From positions 1 to 64,000 of the forward strand of contig DATHJB010000080.1 of assembly GCA_035316325.1 (NCBI GenBank): a stretch of DNA of 64,000 nucleotides. Reading direction: 5' to 3'. Origin of the DNA: Acidimicrobiales bacterium. GTDB lineage: Bacteria > Actinomycetota > Acidimicrobiia > Acidimicrobiales > VFJN01. The stretch's first letter is position 1. Each line of letters begins with the position of its first letter. A program made the translations under genes and the position numbers. The notes beneath the pieces were generated by a model, which saw only the letters and a list, made by a program, of their open reading frames with translations, did not search any database and was not told the DNA's origin. This document shows positions 1 to 8,633 of the stretch, in pieces.

Positions 1-686
1 ACCCAGGACCCGGCGCCGTCGATCGCCGCGGCCTCCATCACCTCGCCGGAGATCTGGGTCATGGCGGCGTAGAGGGTGAAGGCCACGAACGGGATGCCCA
101 TCCACACCACGATCAGCAGCGCCACCGTGAAGAACGAGAGGGGTTCGGCCAGCCAGGAGTGGCCCTCGTAGTCGAACCCGAGCTTGGTCAGCGCCCAGTT
201 GACGACGCCGAAGCGGGTGTCGAAGATCCACTGCCACACCACGGTGGCGGTGAGGGCCGGTGTCGCCCAGGCCAGCAGCAGGGACACGCTGAGCGCGGTG
301 CGCATGACCCGGCCGAGCCGGCCGAGCAGCACGGCGACGCCGCAGCCGCCGACCATCGTGAGGGCCACGGCCAGCAGGCAGAACACCAGCGAGCGGCGCA
401 GCACCTCCCAGAAGTAGGTGTCGCCGAGGATGTCGGTGAAGTTGTCGAACCCGATGTACTCCGGCGGGGCGCCGAACTGCTGACGCAGGCCGTAGTCCTG
501 CGTCGACATGATCCCCAGCCGGTAGAGCGGGTAGCCGAGCCCGGCCCCGATGGCGACGAGCGCCGGCACGGTCAGGGCGTACGGGAGCAGGTGCGGGGGG
601 CGCCAGGAGCGGCGCGGCGACGGCGTGCCCCCCGAGGCGGACGGTGGGCCCGGAACCGTCCGTTCCTCGGAGAGCACGGTCGTCAT
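1..686 (-). CDS. Sugar ABC transporter permease, MalF type (3' end cut by window)
   Basis: Inner-membrane permease of a carbohydrate ABC importer. Translating from the ATG at 686 gives a short cytoplasmic N-terminus rich in Pro/Ser, a first membrane segment (LLPYALTVPALVAIGAGLGY), a periplasmic stretch (YIGFDNFTDIL), two more hydrophobic helices and the EAA loop (EVMEAAAIDGAGSW) that contacts the ATPase. The window ends inside that loop, so the last part of the gene is missing. It lies 18 bp downstream of the binding-protein gene on the same strand, so the two form one operon; a second permease (MalG type) is expected just beyond the edge. The sugar cannot be told from sequence. Confidence 0.93.
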   Translation of the reverse strand, partial: MTTVLSEERTVPGPPSASGGTPSPRRSWRPPHLLPYALTVPALVAIGAGLGYPLYRLGIMSTQDYGLRQQFGAPPEYIGFDNFTDILGDTYFWEVLRRSLVFCLLAVALTMVGGCGVAVLLGRLGRVMRTALSVSLLLAWATPALTATVVWQWIFDTRFGVVNWALTKLGFDYEGHSWLAEPLSFFTVALLIVVWMGIPFVAFTLYAAMTQISGEVMEAAAIDGAGSW

Positions 687-704
687 GACGTCAGGTCCTC
701 GGTC

Positions 705-2018
705 CTACTGGTTGAGGATCTCGACGATGGCGTCGTTGGCGGTCGACGCGGCGTCCGCCACGTCGTCGCCGTTGCCGATGGCGGTCCCCATGTCCTGCAG
801 GATGTCGCCACCCTCCACCTCGGCCCAGAACTCGCTGCTGGGCGTGAAGCGGCTGTTCTCCGCCGCCTCGGCCTGGGCGACGGCACCGGGGCTGCCGGTG
901 ACCTTGTCGAGGAACGCCTTCTGGTTGGGGATGAGGCCGGCCTCGGCGTACTGGGTCTGGAAGCCCTCGCTGCTGATCAGCTTGAGGAACTCGTAGGCCA
1001 GCGCCGTGTTCTGGCTCTTGGCCGAGATGCCGACCACCGAGCCGCCCAGGAACGACGGAGCCACGGCGCCGTCGCTGCCGGGGAGGGCGAACACGCCGAG
1101 CTTGTCCTCCATCTCGGGGCACTCCTCGGCGATCTGGCCACTCTTCCAACCGGGGCCCATGAGCATCCCGATCTCGTTGGCGCAGAACTCGATGTAGTCG
1201 TTGCGGTCGTCGCTGTCGGCCGGTGCCTGGTTGGCGTTCTCCATGATGTCCTGCACCGTGGTCAGACCGTCGACGGACCCGTCGTCGGCGAGCTGGCCGA
1301 CCCACTCGCCGTCCTCGCGGACCGCGATGTCGCCACCGGCGTCCCAGAGGAACGAGAGCATGGCCTGCCAGTTGCGACCCGGGAAGTAGATGCCGGAGAA
1401 GTTGGGCGTGCCGGCGTTGTCGGCCTGCAGCGTCTTCCCGGCCTCGACGAACCCCTCGAGGTCGGTCGGCACCTCGATGCCCGACGCAGCGAAGAGGTCG
1501 GTGCGGTAGGTCACCACCCGGGCCCCCGCGTACAGGGGCAGCCCGTAGAACTTGTCGTCGTAGGAGCCGGCCTCCTTGAGGCTGTCGAGCAGGTCGTCGC
1601 CGCCCAGGTCGCCTTCGACCTCGGTCAGGTCGACCAGTGCGCCCGCCGCCTCGAAGCCCTGGGCCTGGGTGTTGCCCATCTCCACGATGTCGGGCGTGTC
1701 GGCGGAGTTGAGGGCGGTGGTGAGGAGCGGCACGATGCCGTCCCACTCCTGCTCCTCGATCTCCACCGTCACGTTGGGGTAGGTCTCCTTGAACGTCTCG
1801 ATGGCGTAGTCGCGCATGGTCTGCGGTGTGTCGGGCCCGTTGAGCCAGACGCGCAGGGTGGCTTCGGTGTCCGGGTCGGGAGCGGCGAACGCGCTGTCGT
1901 TGCCGCTGTCCTCGCTCCCCTCGTCACCGCCGCTCTCGTCGTCGTCGTCCGACCCGCAGGCGGCTGTCAGGAACAGCGTGCCCACGATGCCGACCGCTGC
2001 GAGCTTCTTGAATCTCAC
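705..2018 (-). CDS. Extracellular sugar-binding lipoprotein of ABC importer
   Basis: 437-residue solute-binding protein, SBP family 1 (MalE-like). It starts with a lipoprotein signal: charged MRFKK, hydrophobic core and lipobox LTAAC with the lipidated Cys at 21, followed by an acidic linker (GSDDDDESGGDEGSED). The mature part has the family pattern (ATLRVWLNGPD, ETYPNVTVEIEEQEW, GIYFPGRNWQAMLSFLWDAG, ALAYEFLKLISS). It captures sugar outside the membrane and hands it to the adjacent permease. It lies downstream of the ROK repressor gene and probably shares its control. Ligand unknown; length is normal for the family. Confidence 0.94.
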   Translation of the reverse strand: MRFKKLAAVGIVGTLFLTAACGSDDDDESGGDEGSEDSGNDSAFAAPDPDTEATLRVWLNGPDTPQTMRDYAIETFKETYPNVTVEIEEQEWDGIVPLLTTALNSADTPDIVEMGNTQAQGFEAAGALVDLTEVEGDLGGDDLLDSLKEAGSYDDKFYGLPLYAGARVVTYRTDLFAASGIEVPTDLEGFVEAGKTLQADNAGTPNFSGIYFPGRNWQAMLSFLWDAGGDIAVREDGEWVGQLADDGSVDGLTTVQDIMENANQAPADSDDRNDYIEFCANEIGMLMGPGWKSGQIAEECPEMEDKLGVFALPGSDGAVAPSFLGGSVVGISAKSQNTALAYEFLKLISSEGFQTQYAEAGLIPNQKAFLDKVTGSPGAVAQAEAAENSRFTPSSEFWAEVEGGDILQDMGTAIGNGDDVADAASTANDAIVEILNQ

Positions 2019-2129
2019 GTGTCCTCCACTCTTACTGCCCGGTTGACGGGCGAGCCCGCCGGACTCGCACGGAACAATGACCGCTGTCAGTGGTGGATGA
2101 CCCCAGTCAGCGGTCGCTGGTGTTGCTGA

Positions 2130-3272
2130 TCATGCGACGCCCAGCTCGCGGTCGAGCACGAGCATCGCTGCACCCAGGAGGACGTCGTCCTCGCCGAGCG
2201 AACTGAGCCGGATGTCGACGTTGTCGCCGACCGCCGGCATGGTCCGGCTCTGGACGGCACGCAGCGCCGCCCGCCGGAACGTCTCGTCGAGCACGTCGAG
2301 CGGACCCGACAGGACGACCTCGCGGAGGTTGAGGGCGCTGACCACCGGGGCCAGCGCCACCCCGAGCTTCCGGCCCGCGCCGCTGCGGCTGCCGGTGGCG
2401 CGCCGGAGGACGGGCGCGGCGATCGCCGTCTCCAGGCAGCCCCGGCGCCCGCAGGCACACGGCTCGCCGCGGGGGTCGACCACGACGTGGCCGATCTCGC
2501 CGGCGGCGAAGCGGTCGCCGACCACCAGGTGACCGTCGATCACCACCCCGGCGCCGACACCGTGACCGATCTTGACCAGCAGCAGGCTGCGGCCGCCCGG
2601 GCCGCCGAGGCTCAGCTCGCCCAGCGCCGCCGCGTTGGCGTCGTTGGCCACGTGGGTGGCCGCCGTGGCACCGGCGCCCGGGAGCGTCTGGGCGAGGTGG
2701 CGGGCCATGTCGACGTCGTGCCAGCCCCGGTTGGGGGCCTCGAGGACGACGCCGGCCGGGTCGACCACGCCGGGGCTGCCCACGCCGATGCCGAGGAGGG
2801 GTCGGTCGGCGCGTGCGAGCACATCGGCGGCGAGGCGGGTGACGAGGTCGAGGGCGGCGTCGCCGGTCCGCTGGTCGCGGGGGACGGAGACGCGCTCGAC
2901 GACCTTGCCCGCCAGGTCGACCAGGCCGGCGCGGAACTCCTCGTCGTCGCTCAGGTCGAGCGAGAGGATCGACCGGGAGTCGGCGACGATGCCCACGAGC
3001 GTGGCGGGCTTGCCGACGCCCTGCTCGGGCCGGGTGCCGAGCTCCTCGACCAAACCCTCGTCGAGGAGCTCGCTCACCAGATCCGAAGCGGTGACCCGGG
3101 TGACATGCGTGGCACGAGCCAGGTCGGCCCTGCTCAGCGGTCCGTCACGGAACAGGGTGCGGAGCACGAGTGCACGGTTGTGCCGACGTGCATCGCCGGG
3201 AACCGCCCGGCGAGTCGTTCGACCCCGCCGGCCGAACGGCTCATGGGACTCTCGGTTGCCCTTCCACATCAT
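2130..3272 (-). CDS. ROK family transcriptional regulator (sugar repressor)
   Basis: 380-residue ROK protein. The N-terminal winged helix-turn-helix (about residues 33-80: HNRALVLRTLFRDGPLSRAD, then VTRVTASDLVSELLDEGLVE) is followed by a sugar-kinase-like domain with GIGVGSPGVVD, a GEIGHVVVD motif and the ROK zinc signature (CACGRRGCLE). Such proteins repress sugar-uptake genes and release DNA on binding a sugar or sugar phosphate. The sugar ABC genes follow on the same strand 111 bp downstream, so they are the likely targets. The only in-frame ATGs are at 3272 and 3269, both inside a perfect inverted repeat, which implies a very short or absent leader and autoregulation. Confidence 0.92.
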   Translation of the reverse strand: MMWKGNRESHEPFGRRGRTTRRAVPGDARRHNRALVLRTLFRDGPLSRADLARATHVTRVTASDLVSELLDEGLVEELGTRPEQGVGKPATLVGIVADSRSILSLDLSDDEEFRAGLVDLAGKVVERVSVPRDQRTGDAALDLVTRLAADVLARADRPLLGIGVGSPGVVDPAGVVLEAPNRGWHDVDMARHLAQTLPGAGATAATHVANDANAAALGELSLGGPGGRSLLLVKIGHGVGAGVVIDGHLVVGDRFAAGEIGHVVVDPRGEPCACGRRGCLETAIAAPVLRRATGSRSGAGRKLGVALAPVVSALNLREVVLSGPLDVLDETFRRAALRAVQSRTMPAVGDNVDIRLSSLGEDDVLLGAAMLVLDRELGVA

Positions 3273-3299
3273 TTGTTTGTCTACTTAACGAACAAATGA
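3269..3299. promoter_or_regulatory. Candidate ROK operator, inverted repeat
   Basis: Perfect 9-bp arms TCATTTGTT (3269-3277) and AACAAATGA (3291-3299) separated by 13 bp, AT-rich against a GC-rich background. The repeat overlaps the start codon of the ROK gene on the minus strand and lies just upstream of larB on the plus strand, so a bound repressor could control both directions. Assignment to the ROK protein rests on position and symmetry only. Confidence 0.7.
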
Positions 3300-3337
3300 A
3301 TGTCAAGGGTCGTTCCAACCTGCGTCATGCTGGGGAG

Positions 3338-4087
3338 GTGGACGAAGCGACCATCCGCCGGCTGATCGAGCAGGTGCGCTCCGGGCTCGTCGAACCCGAC
3401 GAGGTGGTGGCCCGTCTGCGGCGCCTCCCCTTCGCCGACCTCGGCTTCGCCCGGGTCGACCACCACCGCGCGCTGCGGCAGGGCCTCGCCGAGGCGGTCT
3501 ACGGGCCCGGCAAGACGCCCGAGCAGTGCGCGGCGATCATCCGCGAGCTGCTGTCGATGGCCGACAAGGGGCCCATCCTGCTCACCCGGGCCGACGACGA
3601 GCAGGTGGCCGAGGCGCTGTCGATCAACCCCGGCGGACAGCGCCACGGCGCCACCGTCGTGTGGCGGCCGGTCACCGAGGACCGCTTCGAGAAGGTCGTG
3701 ATCGCCACCGCGGGCACCGCCGACCTGGCCGTCGCCGACGAGTGCGCCATCACCCTGCGGGCCCACGGCCTCGACGCCGTACGGCTCAACGACGTGGGCG
3801 TGGCCGGCGTCCACCGGCTCCTGGCCTCGGGCGACCAGCTCGACGACGCCGACGCCGTGATCGTCGTCGCCGGCATGGAGGGCGCCCTGGCGTCGCTGGT
3901 GGGTGGGCTCACCGCCGCGCCGGTGGTCGCCGTGCCCACCAGCGCCGGCTACGGCACCAGCTTCGGGGGCATCACCGCGCTGCTGGCGATGCTGTCGTCG
4001 TGCGCGGCGGGGGTAATGGTCGTCGGCATCGACAACGGCTTCGGCGCCGCCTACGCCCTGCTGCGCATGTTCAACACCCGTCGCTGA
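3338..4087 (+). CDS. larB: Nickel pincer cofactor biosynthesis protein LarB
   Basis: 249-residue LarB, the enzyme that carboxylates the pyridinium ring of nicotinic acid adenine dinucleotide and cleaves its phosphoanhydride, the first step to the nickel-pincer nucleotide of lactate racemase-type enzymes. Visible are the N-terminal helical domain ([29 protein letters not shown]) and the PurE-like C-terminal domain ending in [19 protein letters not shown], whose Cys222 matches the substrate-binding Cys of LarB. The GTG start at 3338 matches the family N-terminus ([16 protein letters not shown]). An ATG at 3296 is an alternative that adds 14 residues. It is followed after 15 bp by larC. Divergent from the ROK gene. 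Confidence 0.92.
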   Translation: MDEATIRRLIEQVRSGLVEPDEVVARLRRLPFADLGFARVDHHRALRQGLAEAVYGPGKTPEQCAAIIRELLSMADKGPILLTRADDEQVAEALSINPGGQRHGATVVWRPVTEDRFEKVVIATAGTADLAVADECAITLRAHGLDAVRLNDVGVAGVHRLLASGDQLDDADAVIVVAGMEGALASLVGGLTAAPVVAVPTSAGYGTSFGGITALLAMLSSCAAGVMVVGIDNGFGAAYALLRMFNTRR

Positions 4088-4102
4088 CCCCCTCCCCTCA
4101 CC

Positions 4103-5311
4103 ATGACGACCGTCGCGTGGTTCCACTGCTTCTCCGGCATCGCCGGCGACATGGCGCTCGGCGCGCTCGTCGACGCCGGGGCCGACCTGGACGAGGTGCG
4201 CGCGCTGGTGGAGCGACTGCCGGTGACCGACTGGGAGCTCGACGTCGAACCGGTGCTGCGCTGCGGCATCGCCGCCACCCAGGTGCACGTGCGGGCCACC
4301 GACCACGCCGTCGTCCGCACCGCGGCGCACATCACCGGCCTGGTCGAGGAGGCGCGCCTGCCGACGCCCGTGGCCGAGCGGGCGCTGGCCACCTTCCGGG
4401 CGCTCGCCGAGGTCGAGGGCCGCCTGCACCGGCGACCGCCCGAGCAGGTCCACTTCCACGAGGTGGGCGGGATCGACGCCATCGTCGACGTGGTGGGCAC
4501 GTGCGCGGCCCTGCACGTCCTCGGCGTCGACGAGGTCCGCGCCAGCGCCGTCGCCCACGGCACCGGGATGATCCGCGCCGCCCACGGGCTGCTCCCCAAC
4601 CCGCCGCCGGCCGTCGTGGAGCTGCTGCGGGGGGCGCCGACCTACGGCGTCGACCTGCCGCTGGAGCTCACGACCCCCACGGGCGCGGCGCTGCTGGCGG
4701 CCAACGTCACCGGCTGGGGACCGCTGCCGGCGATGCGGATCGAGGTGAGCGGGTTCGGGGCCGGGGCCCGGGAGCTGCACGGGCGGCCCAACGCCGTGCA
4801 GGTGGTGCTGGGCGAGGCCATGCCGGAGGGCGACGACGTGGGCCTGGCCCGGCCCGGTCAGCCGGTGGTGCTGCTGGAGGCCAACGTCGACGACGCCACC
4901 GGCGAGATCCTGGCCCACACCGTGCAGGCGCTGCTGGAGGCGGGAGCCCACGACGCCTGGGTGACGCCGGTGGTGATGAAGAAGGGCCGGCCGGCGCACG
5001 TGGTGAGCGCCCTGGTCGACCCGGCGCTGGCCGAGCAGGTGGGTCGCACGCTGGCCTCCGAGACCGGGTCGCTGGGCTTCCGGGGCGCCACGCTGGAGCG
5101 CTGGCCGTCGACCCGGCTGCTGCGCACCGTCGAGGTGGAGGGCCTACCCGTGCGGGTGAAGGTGAGCCCCGGCCGGCTCAAGGTCGAGCACGACGACGCC
5201 GCCTGGGTCGCCCGCCGCCGCGGCCTCCCCCTCCGCGAGGTCCTGTCCCGCGCCGAGGCCGAAGCCCGCGGCGACACCGATCCCCCCGAACCCCCGTCGA
5301 CCCCCGCGTGA
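4103..5311 (+). CDS. larC: Nickel insertion protein LarC (pyridinium-3,5-bisthiocarboxylate nickel chelatase)
   Basis: 402-residue LarC, the CTP-dependent nickel insertase that completes the pincer cofactor. Family motifs: N-terminal WFHCFSGIAGDMALGALVDAG, the metal-site stretch HFHEVGGIDAIVDVVG, ELTTPTGAALLAA, and the C-terminal domain LLEANVDDATGEILAHTVQ with TPVVMKKGRPAHVVSALVD. The gene is one uninterrupted frame, unlike Lactobacillus larC, which needs a frameshift between its two parts. It forms an operon with larB. larE (sulfur insertion) and a larA-like racemase are not in the window, so the enzyme that uses the cofactor is unknown. Confidence 0.94.
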   Translation: MTTVAWFHCFSGIAGDMALGALVDAGADLDEVRALVERLPVTDWELDVEPVLRCGIAATQVHVRATDHAVVRTAAHITGLVEEARLPTPVAERALATFRALAEVEGRLHRRPPEQVHFHEVGGIDAIVDVVGTCAALHVLGVDEVRASAVAHGTGMIRAAHGLLPNPPPAVVELLRGAPTYGVDLPLELTTPTGAALLAANVTGWGPLPAMRIEVSGFGAGARELHGRPNAVQVVLGEAMPEGDDVGLARPGQPVVLLEANVDDATGEILAHTVQALLEAGAHDAWVTPVVMKKGRPAHVVSALVDPALAEQVGRTLASETGSLGFRGATLERWPSTRLLRTVEVEGLPVRVKVSPGRLKVEHDDAAWVARRRGLPLREVLSRAEAEARGDTDPPEPPSTPA

Positions 5312-5347
5312 CTCAGCCCGAGTCCTCGGTGGTCATCCGGCCAAGGC

Positions 5348-5533
5348 TCAGAGCAGGTCGTCTAACTCGCCGGACTTCGCTCCGGCGAGCAGGTCACGCC
5401 AGATCGAAGCCGACAGGGCCACGGCTCCGGCGTCAGGGGCCTTGCTGTCCCGCACGAACACGGTCTCGCCATCCGTAGCCAACTCGACACACGTGCCGTT
5501 CGTGCTGCTAAAGCTGGACTTTCGCCACTGCAT
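5348..5533 (-). CDS. DUF397 domain small protein
   Basis: 61-residue DUF397 protein with the family pattern WRKSSFSSTNGTCVELA, VFVRDSK, SASIWRDLLAGAKSGELDDL. Such proteins are nearly always encoded beside an XRE regulator with a DUF5753 domain in actinomycetes. Here the start overlaps the end of that gene by 26 bp, giving translational coupling. Family knowledge: the pair has been described as toxin-antitoxin-like or as developmental regulators; the biochemical role is not settled. Confidence 0.9.
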   Translation of the reverse strand: MQWRKSSFSSTNGTCVELATDGETVFVRDSKAPDAGAVALSASIWRDLLAGAKSGELDDLL

Positions 5534-6260
5534 CGGACTCCTCCCACAGGTGGCTGAACAGTCGCTGGTACTCCACGATCAGCCTAGGGTCTTCGTCGTA
5601 GCTCGGACCGCGCAAATTCTCCGTGGCAACCACGTAGGGCGCGTCCTCGTCCTCTCCGGTGAACAGGGTGAAGGACCCCGTCCCTGCAGCGTGGGCCCGT
5701 TTGTCGAGCGGCACTACTCGCACCTGCACGTTGGGTCGTCGTTCGCAGAGCATCCGGAGATGGTCGAGCTGGGGCGCCATGACAGCCTGGCCACCCGTGT
5801 CACGTAGAAGCACCGACGCATCGACGAGAGCGAAGAGGCGAAGGCGGTCGAGCACTCGCTGTCGCATCATGCGATGACTGACCCTGCGGGCGATCTCATC
5901 CGGTTCTGCGGGGTCCGGCCCCACGGACTCGACCTCGGCGGCGTACTCGGCCGTCTGCAGCAGACCCGGAAGGCTGATCGGCTGGTACGTGTGGAGCTCG
6001 GTCGCCCCCTGCTCCAGCGAAGCGAACAGCCGCAGCGTCTTGCGCACAACGTGTCCATTTGGTGTCCCTCTAATGGCGCGGCTCACGTCGTCAAGCGAGC
6101 GCCCGTAGATCCTGGCCAGCTTGGCCCGGAGCGCCATACGTGGCGCCGTTCTCCCTGACTCCATGCGGTAGATCGTGCGAACGCTCACGTCCAGCTGGTG
6201 AGCGAGCTGTTCAGGAGTCAGGCCCTTGGACTCTCGCCACTCCACGAGTTCCCTGCGCAT
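5508..6260 (-). CDS. XRE family regulator with DUF5753 (Scr1-type)
   Basis: 250-residue protein with an N-terminal helix-turn-helix (about residues 7-62: WRESKGLTPEQLAHQLDVSV, RTIYRMESGRTAPRM) and a C-terminal DUF5753 region (YQPISLPGLLQTAEYA, LFALVDASVLLRDTGG, VRVVPL, PYVVATENLRGPSYDEDP). It is the usual partner of DUF397, which follows and overlaps it. It faces two small plus-strand genes across a 112-bp gap that probably holds both promoters. Similar pairs are common in actinobacterial genomes and on integrative elements, but no integrase or attachment site is visible here. Confidence 0.92.
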   Translation of the reverse strand: MRRELVEWRESKGLTPEQLAHQLDVSVRTIYRMESGRTAPRMALRAKLARIYGRSLDDVSRAIRGTPNGHVVRKTLRLFASLEQGATELHTYQPISLPGLLQTAEYAAEVESVGPDPAEPDEIARRVSHRMMRQRVLDRLRLFALVDASVLLRDTGGQAVMAPQLDHLRMLCERRPNVQVRVVPLDKRAHAAGTGSFTLFTGEDEDAPYVVATENLRGPSYDEDPRLIVEYQRLFSHLWEESDAVAKVQL

Positions 6261-6311
6261 GTAGGGGTCATCTCACGAAGAGTGTCTCTAACGTGTCGCT
6301 TTGGGCAGTGG

Positions 6312-6331
6312 TTCTGTCGGGCATTCTGTCG
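6312..6331 (+). repeat. Short direct repeat in divergent promoter region
   Basis: TTCTGTCG occurs twice (6312-6319 and 6324-6331) in the gap between the XRE gene and the small plus-strand genes, a possible binding site for the XRE protein. Weak: only two copies and no symmetry. Confidence 0.3.
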
Positions 6332-6372
6332 CATCCTCCCCCTCGGAGAGAGTCCGCCCCGGGAGCGACAAC

Positions 6373-6573
6373 ATGTCCCTACTCACAGATGCAGAAGCGG
6401 CCTATCGACAGCAACGAGCGCAAGCGAAGCTCGTTGGCGCCTTCCACCTGCGCCAGTCGTACAGACGCCTCTACGTACGAGTCGACCGCAACGACAGCAT
6501 CGCCCTTGCCCGCCTAGCTGCCGTGAAGGACGAGCTGGTGATCCGCGGCGTGGAAGTTCCACATGTCGGCTGA
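6373..6573 (+). CDS. Small hypothetical protein, 66 aa
   Basis: Short frame starting at the ATG at 6373 (MSLLTDAEAAYRQQRAQAKL). It is charged and helical, with a C-terminal pattern of Arg/Val (LYVRVDRNDSIALARLAAVK). No family recognised. Position supports a real gene: divergent from the XRE/DUF397 operon and followed after 6 bp by another small frame on the same strand. A longer frame from 6301 is open but starts within the probable promoter. Confidence 0.5.
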   Translation: MSLLTDAEAAYRQQRAQAKLVGAFHLRQSYRRLYVRVDRNDSIALARLAAVKDELVIRGVEVPHVG

Positions 6574-6579
6574 CAGATC

Positions 6580-6759
6580 ATGACCGGCGTCACCCCGGAG
6601 GACATCGGGTTCTTCGTCAGCACGAAGACACCGGAACCCAAGCTCTGGTGCAAGGAATGCGGGCGGTTCACCGTCTGCGACCCGAGCATCCCGGGCCAGG
6701 TGGTCGAGCTCGAGCGGCTGCACGTCCACGGTCAGAGAGACGGCCGCTGGTCGTCGTAG
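6580..6759 (+). CDS. Small CxxC protein, 59 aa
   Basis: Frame MTGVTPEDIGFFVSTKTPEP and onward contains WCKECGRF and one further Cys, suggesting a small zinc-binding or redox fold; the end is His/Arg rich (ERLHVHGQRDGRWSS). It follows the 66-residue gene by 6 bp. Not recognised as a known family. It may be cargo of the same module as the XRE/DUF397 pair. Confidence 0.45.
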   Translation: MTGVTPEDIGFFVSTKTPEPKLWCKECGRFTVCDPSIPGQVVELERLHVHGQRDGRWSS

Positions 6760-7100
6760 GTCGTCCGGCCGGGTTGACTCGGCTGGACATGGACCGGCGC
6801 CGTCGGGCCTGGGGCGTCGCAGCGCTTCCACCGGGCTCGTCGGCGCCGGTCACCCAAGGTCCCGGGGACCGCGGCCAGGAACGCCCGACGCCACGGCGAC
6901 CGCACGGTCGTTACGGCGCCGACGAACCGAAACGGTCGCCCGACGCCGCACCTACCGCTCGGCCAGCACACGCGGCGGCGCCGACGAACCGAAACGGTCG
7001 CCCGACACCGCAACGATGACGACAGCCCGACAACACCACCCGGGGACCCGACCGCGGCTGAGAAGGCGCCAACTGAACGGCATTGCGCCTGTGACGCGGG
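6760..7100. other. 341-bp stretch without a recognisable gene
   Basis: Between the small CxxC gene and the MFS gene. Frames exist on both strands but are Arg/Pro-rich shadows without family features. The only structure I see is the 37-bp direct repeat at 6914-7012. It may be the degraded end of the small-gene module. Confidence 0.6.
6914..7012. repeat. Two-copy 37-bp direct repeat, 62-bp period
   Basis: Copies at 6914-6950 and 6976-7012 are identical at 36 of 37 positions. Both begin CGGCGCCGACGAACCGAAAC and end with CCGCA. The 25-bp spacer differs from the repeat unit. It lies in the gene-free stretch next to the XRE/DUF397 module. Function unknown; iterated regulator sites or element remnants are possible. 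Confidence 0.75.
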
Positions 7101-8558
7101 TCAGGCGGCGGGTTGCGCGGGCTGGCGGGGGGAGGTGACGAGGGTGGGGCCCTCGACGCCGCAGTGGAAGCGGCCGACGTGGTCGGCCGGCTCCTCGGGG
7201 CGGTCGCCCCGGGACGGGTTGCGGATCGTGAGCGCGCCGACGACGCCACCCACCGCCACGATGCCGGCGGCGATGAGCATGCCGGTGCGGAAGCCGTCGG
7301 AGAACGCGGCACCGTCGCGGTAGGAGTTGCCCGAGATGCCCGCCAGCAGCGGTACCACCGCCACCGCAGCGAGCTGGCTGGCCCGGGCCACCGTGGTGTT
7401 CACGCCCGACGCCACCCCGGCGTGGGCCTCGTCGATCGCCCCCAGGGCCGTCGACGTGAGCGGCGCCACCGTCGCCGCCAGGCCGAGGCCCGCCACCAGC
7501 ACCGGCGGCAGCACCGCGGCGAGGTACGAGTCGCCGGCGTCGATGGTCGACATCAGCGCCAGCCCGAGCGCCAGCACCAGCGGCCCGGCGCTCATCTGCA
7601 GGCGGGGCCCGATGCGGTCGGCCAGCTGACCCGACCGCGACGACAGCGCCAGCATGATCACCGTGATCGGCAGCGTCGCGGCCCCGGCCTCGAGCGCCGA
7701 GTAGCCCATCGCCTGCTGGAGCTGCACCACCAGCAGGAAGAACACCACGCCGAGCCCGGCGTACACCGACACCGTCACCAGGTTGGCCGCCCGGAACTGG
7801 GCGTTGCCGAAGATCGCCGGCGGCAGCATCGGGTGCCGTTCCCGCAGCTCGACCACAGCGAACGCCACCAGGCACAGCACGCCCAGCGCCAGCGGCAGCA
7901 ACACGACCGCCGCGCCCCAGCCGTTGTCGCCCGCCGCGATCAGGCCCCAGTTGAGCGCCCCGAGGGCCAGGCACACCAGCACCGCGCCCGGCACGTCGAC
8001 CTTGCGCACGGCAGCGGGGTTCTTCGACTCGGGCACGTGCCGCAGCGTCACCAGGATCACCACCACGGCCAGCGGCAGGTTGATCAGGAACACCGCCCGC
8101 CACGAGCCGGAGTCGACCAGCCAGCCGCCCAGGAACGGCCCGATCGCCGAGGCCACGCCGCTCAGGCCCGACCAGGCGCCGATGGCGCGCGAGCGGTCCC
8201 CGGGTCGGAACGACGCCTCGAGGATCGCCAGGCTGCCCGGCGTGAGCAACGCCCCGCCGACGCCCTGCACCACCCGGGCCACCACCAGCAGCGTGGCGCT
8301 GGGGGCGATGCCGCAGGCCAGCGACGCCACCGCGAACACCACCACGCCTACGAGGAACACGAGCCGGCGGCCGAAGATGTCGCCCAGCGAGCCGCCCAGC
8401 AGGATCAGCGCCGCGGTGGCCAGCAGGTAGCCGTTGACGATCCACTGCAGCCCGGCGAGGTCGGTGTCGAGGTCCTCGCCGATGTGGGGCAGGGCGACGT
8501 TGACGACGGTGGAGTCGAGGAACGCCATGCCCGAGGCGCCCACGGTGGCCAGCAGCAC
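7101..8558 (-). CDS. MFS drug exporter, DHA2 (14-TMS EmrB/QacA) family
   Basis: About 485 residues with the DHA2 signatures: TM1 motif LDSTVVNVALPHIG, motif A GSLGDIFGRRLVF, motif C-like GPFLGGWLVD and about 14 hydrophobic segments. It uses the proton gradient to export a hydrophobic compound; substrate unknown. The frame opens upstream to a CTG at 8621, and the usual cytoplasmic lead of the family suggests the true start lies above the GTG at 8558. It could export the siderophore encoded further right, but nothing in the sequence shows that. Confidence 0.88.
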   Translation of the reverse strand: MLLATVGASGMAFLDSTVVNVALPHIGEDLDTDLAGLQWIVNGYLLATAALILLGGSLGDIFGRRLVFLVGVVVFAVASLACGIAPSATLLVVARVVQGVGGALLTPGSLAILEASFRPGDRSRAIGAWSGLSGVASAIGPFLGGWLVDSGSWRAVFLINLPLAVVVILVTLRHVPESKNPAAVRKVDVPGAVLVCLALGALNWGLIAAGDNGWGAAVVLLPLALGVLCLVAFAVVELRERHPMLPPAIFGNAQFRAANLVTVSVYAGLGVVFFLLVVQLQQAMGYSALEAGAATLPITVIMLALSSRSGQLADRIGPRLQMSAGPLVLALGLALMSTIDAGDSYLAAVLPPVLVAGLGLAATVAPLTSTALGAIDEAHAGVASGVNTTVARASQLAAVAVVPLLAGISGNSYRDGAAFSDGFRTGMLIAAGIVAVGGVVGALTIRNPSRGDRPEEPADHVGRFHCGVEGPTLVTSPRQPAQPAA

Positions 8559-8633
8559 CCAGCGAGCGCGGGCGGACCCGAACGTGAGTTGGGTGTCGGC
8601 GGCGGGCGGAGAGAGGCTCAGACCCGGATGAGG

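Noticed and set aside
159-2129. 656-residue plus-strand frame
   Set aside because: Antisense of the sugar permease and binding-protein genes, which have clear family motifs on the minus strand.
4103-5311. Programmed frameshift in larC
   Set aside because: The gene is a single continuous frame covering both LarC parts.
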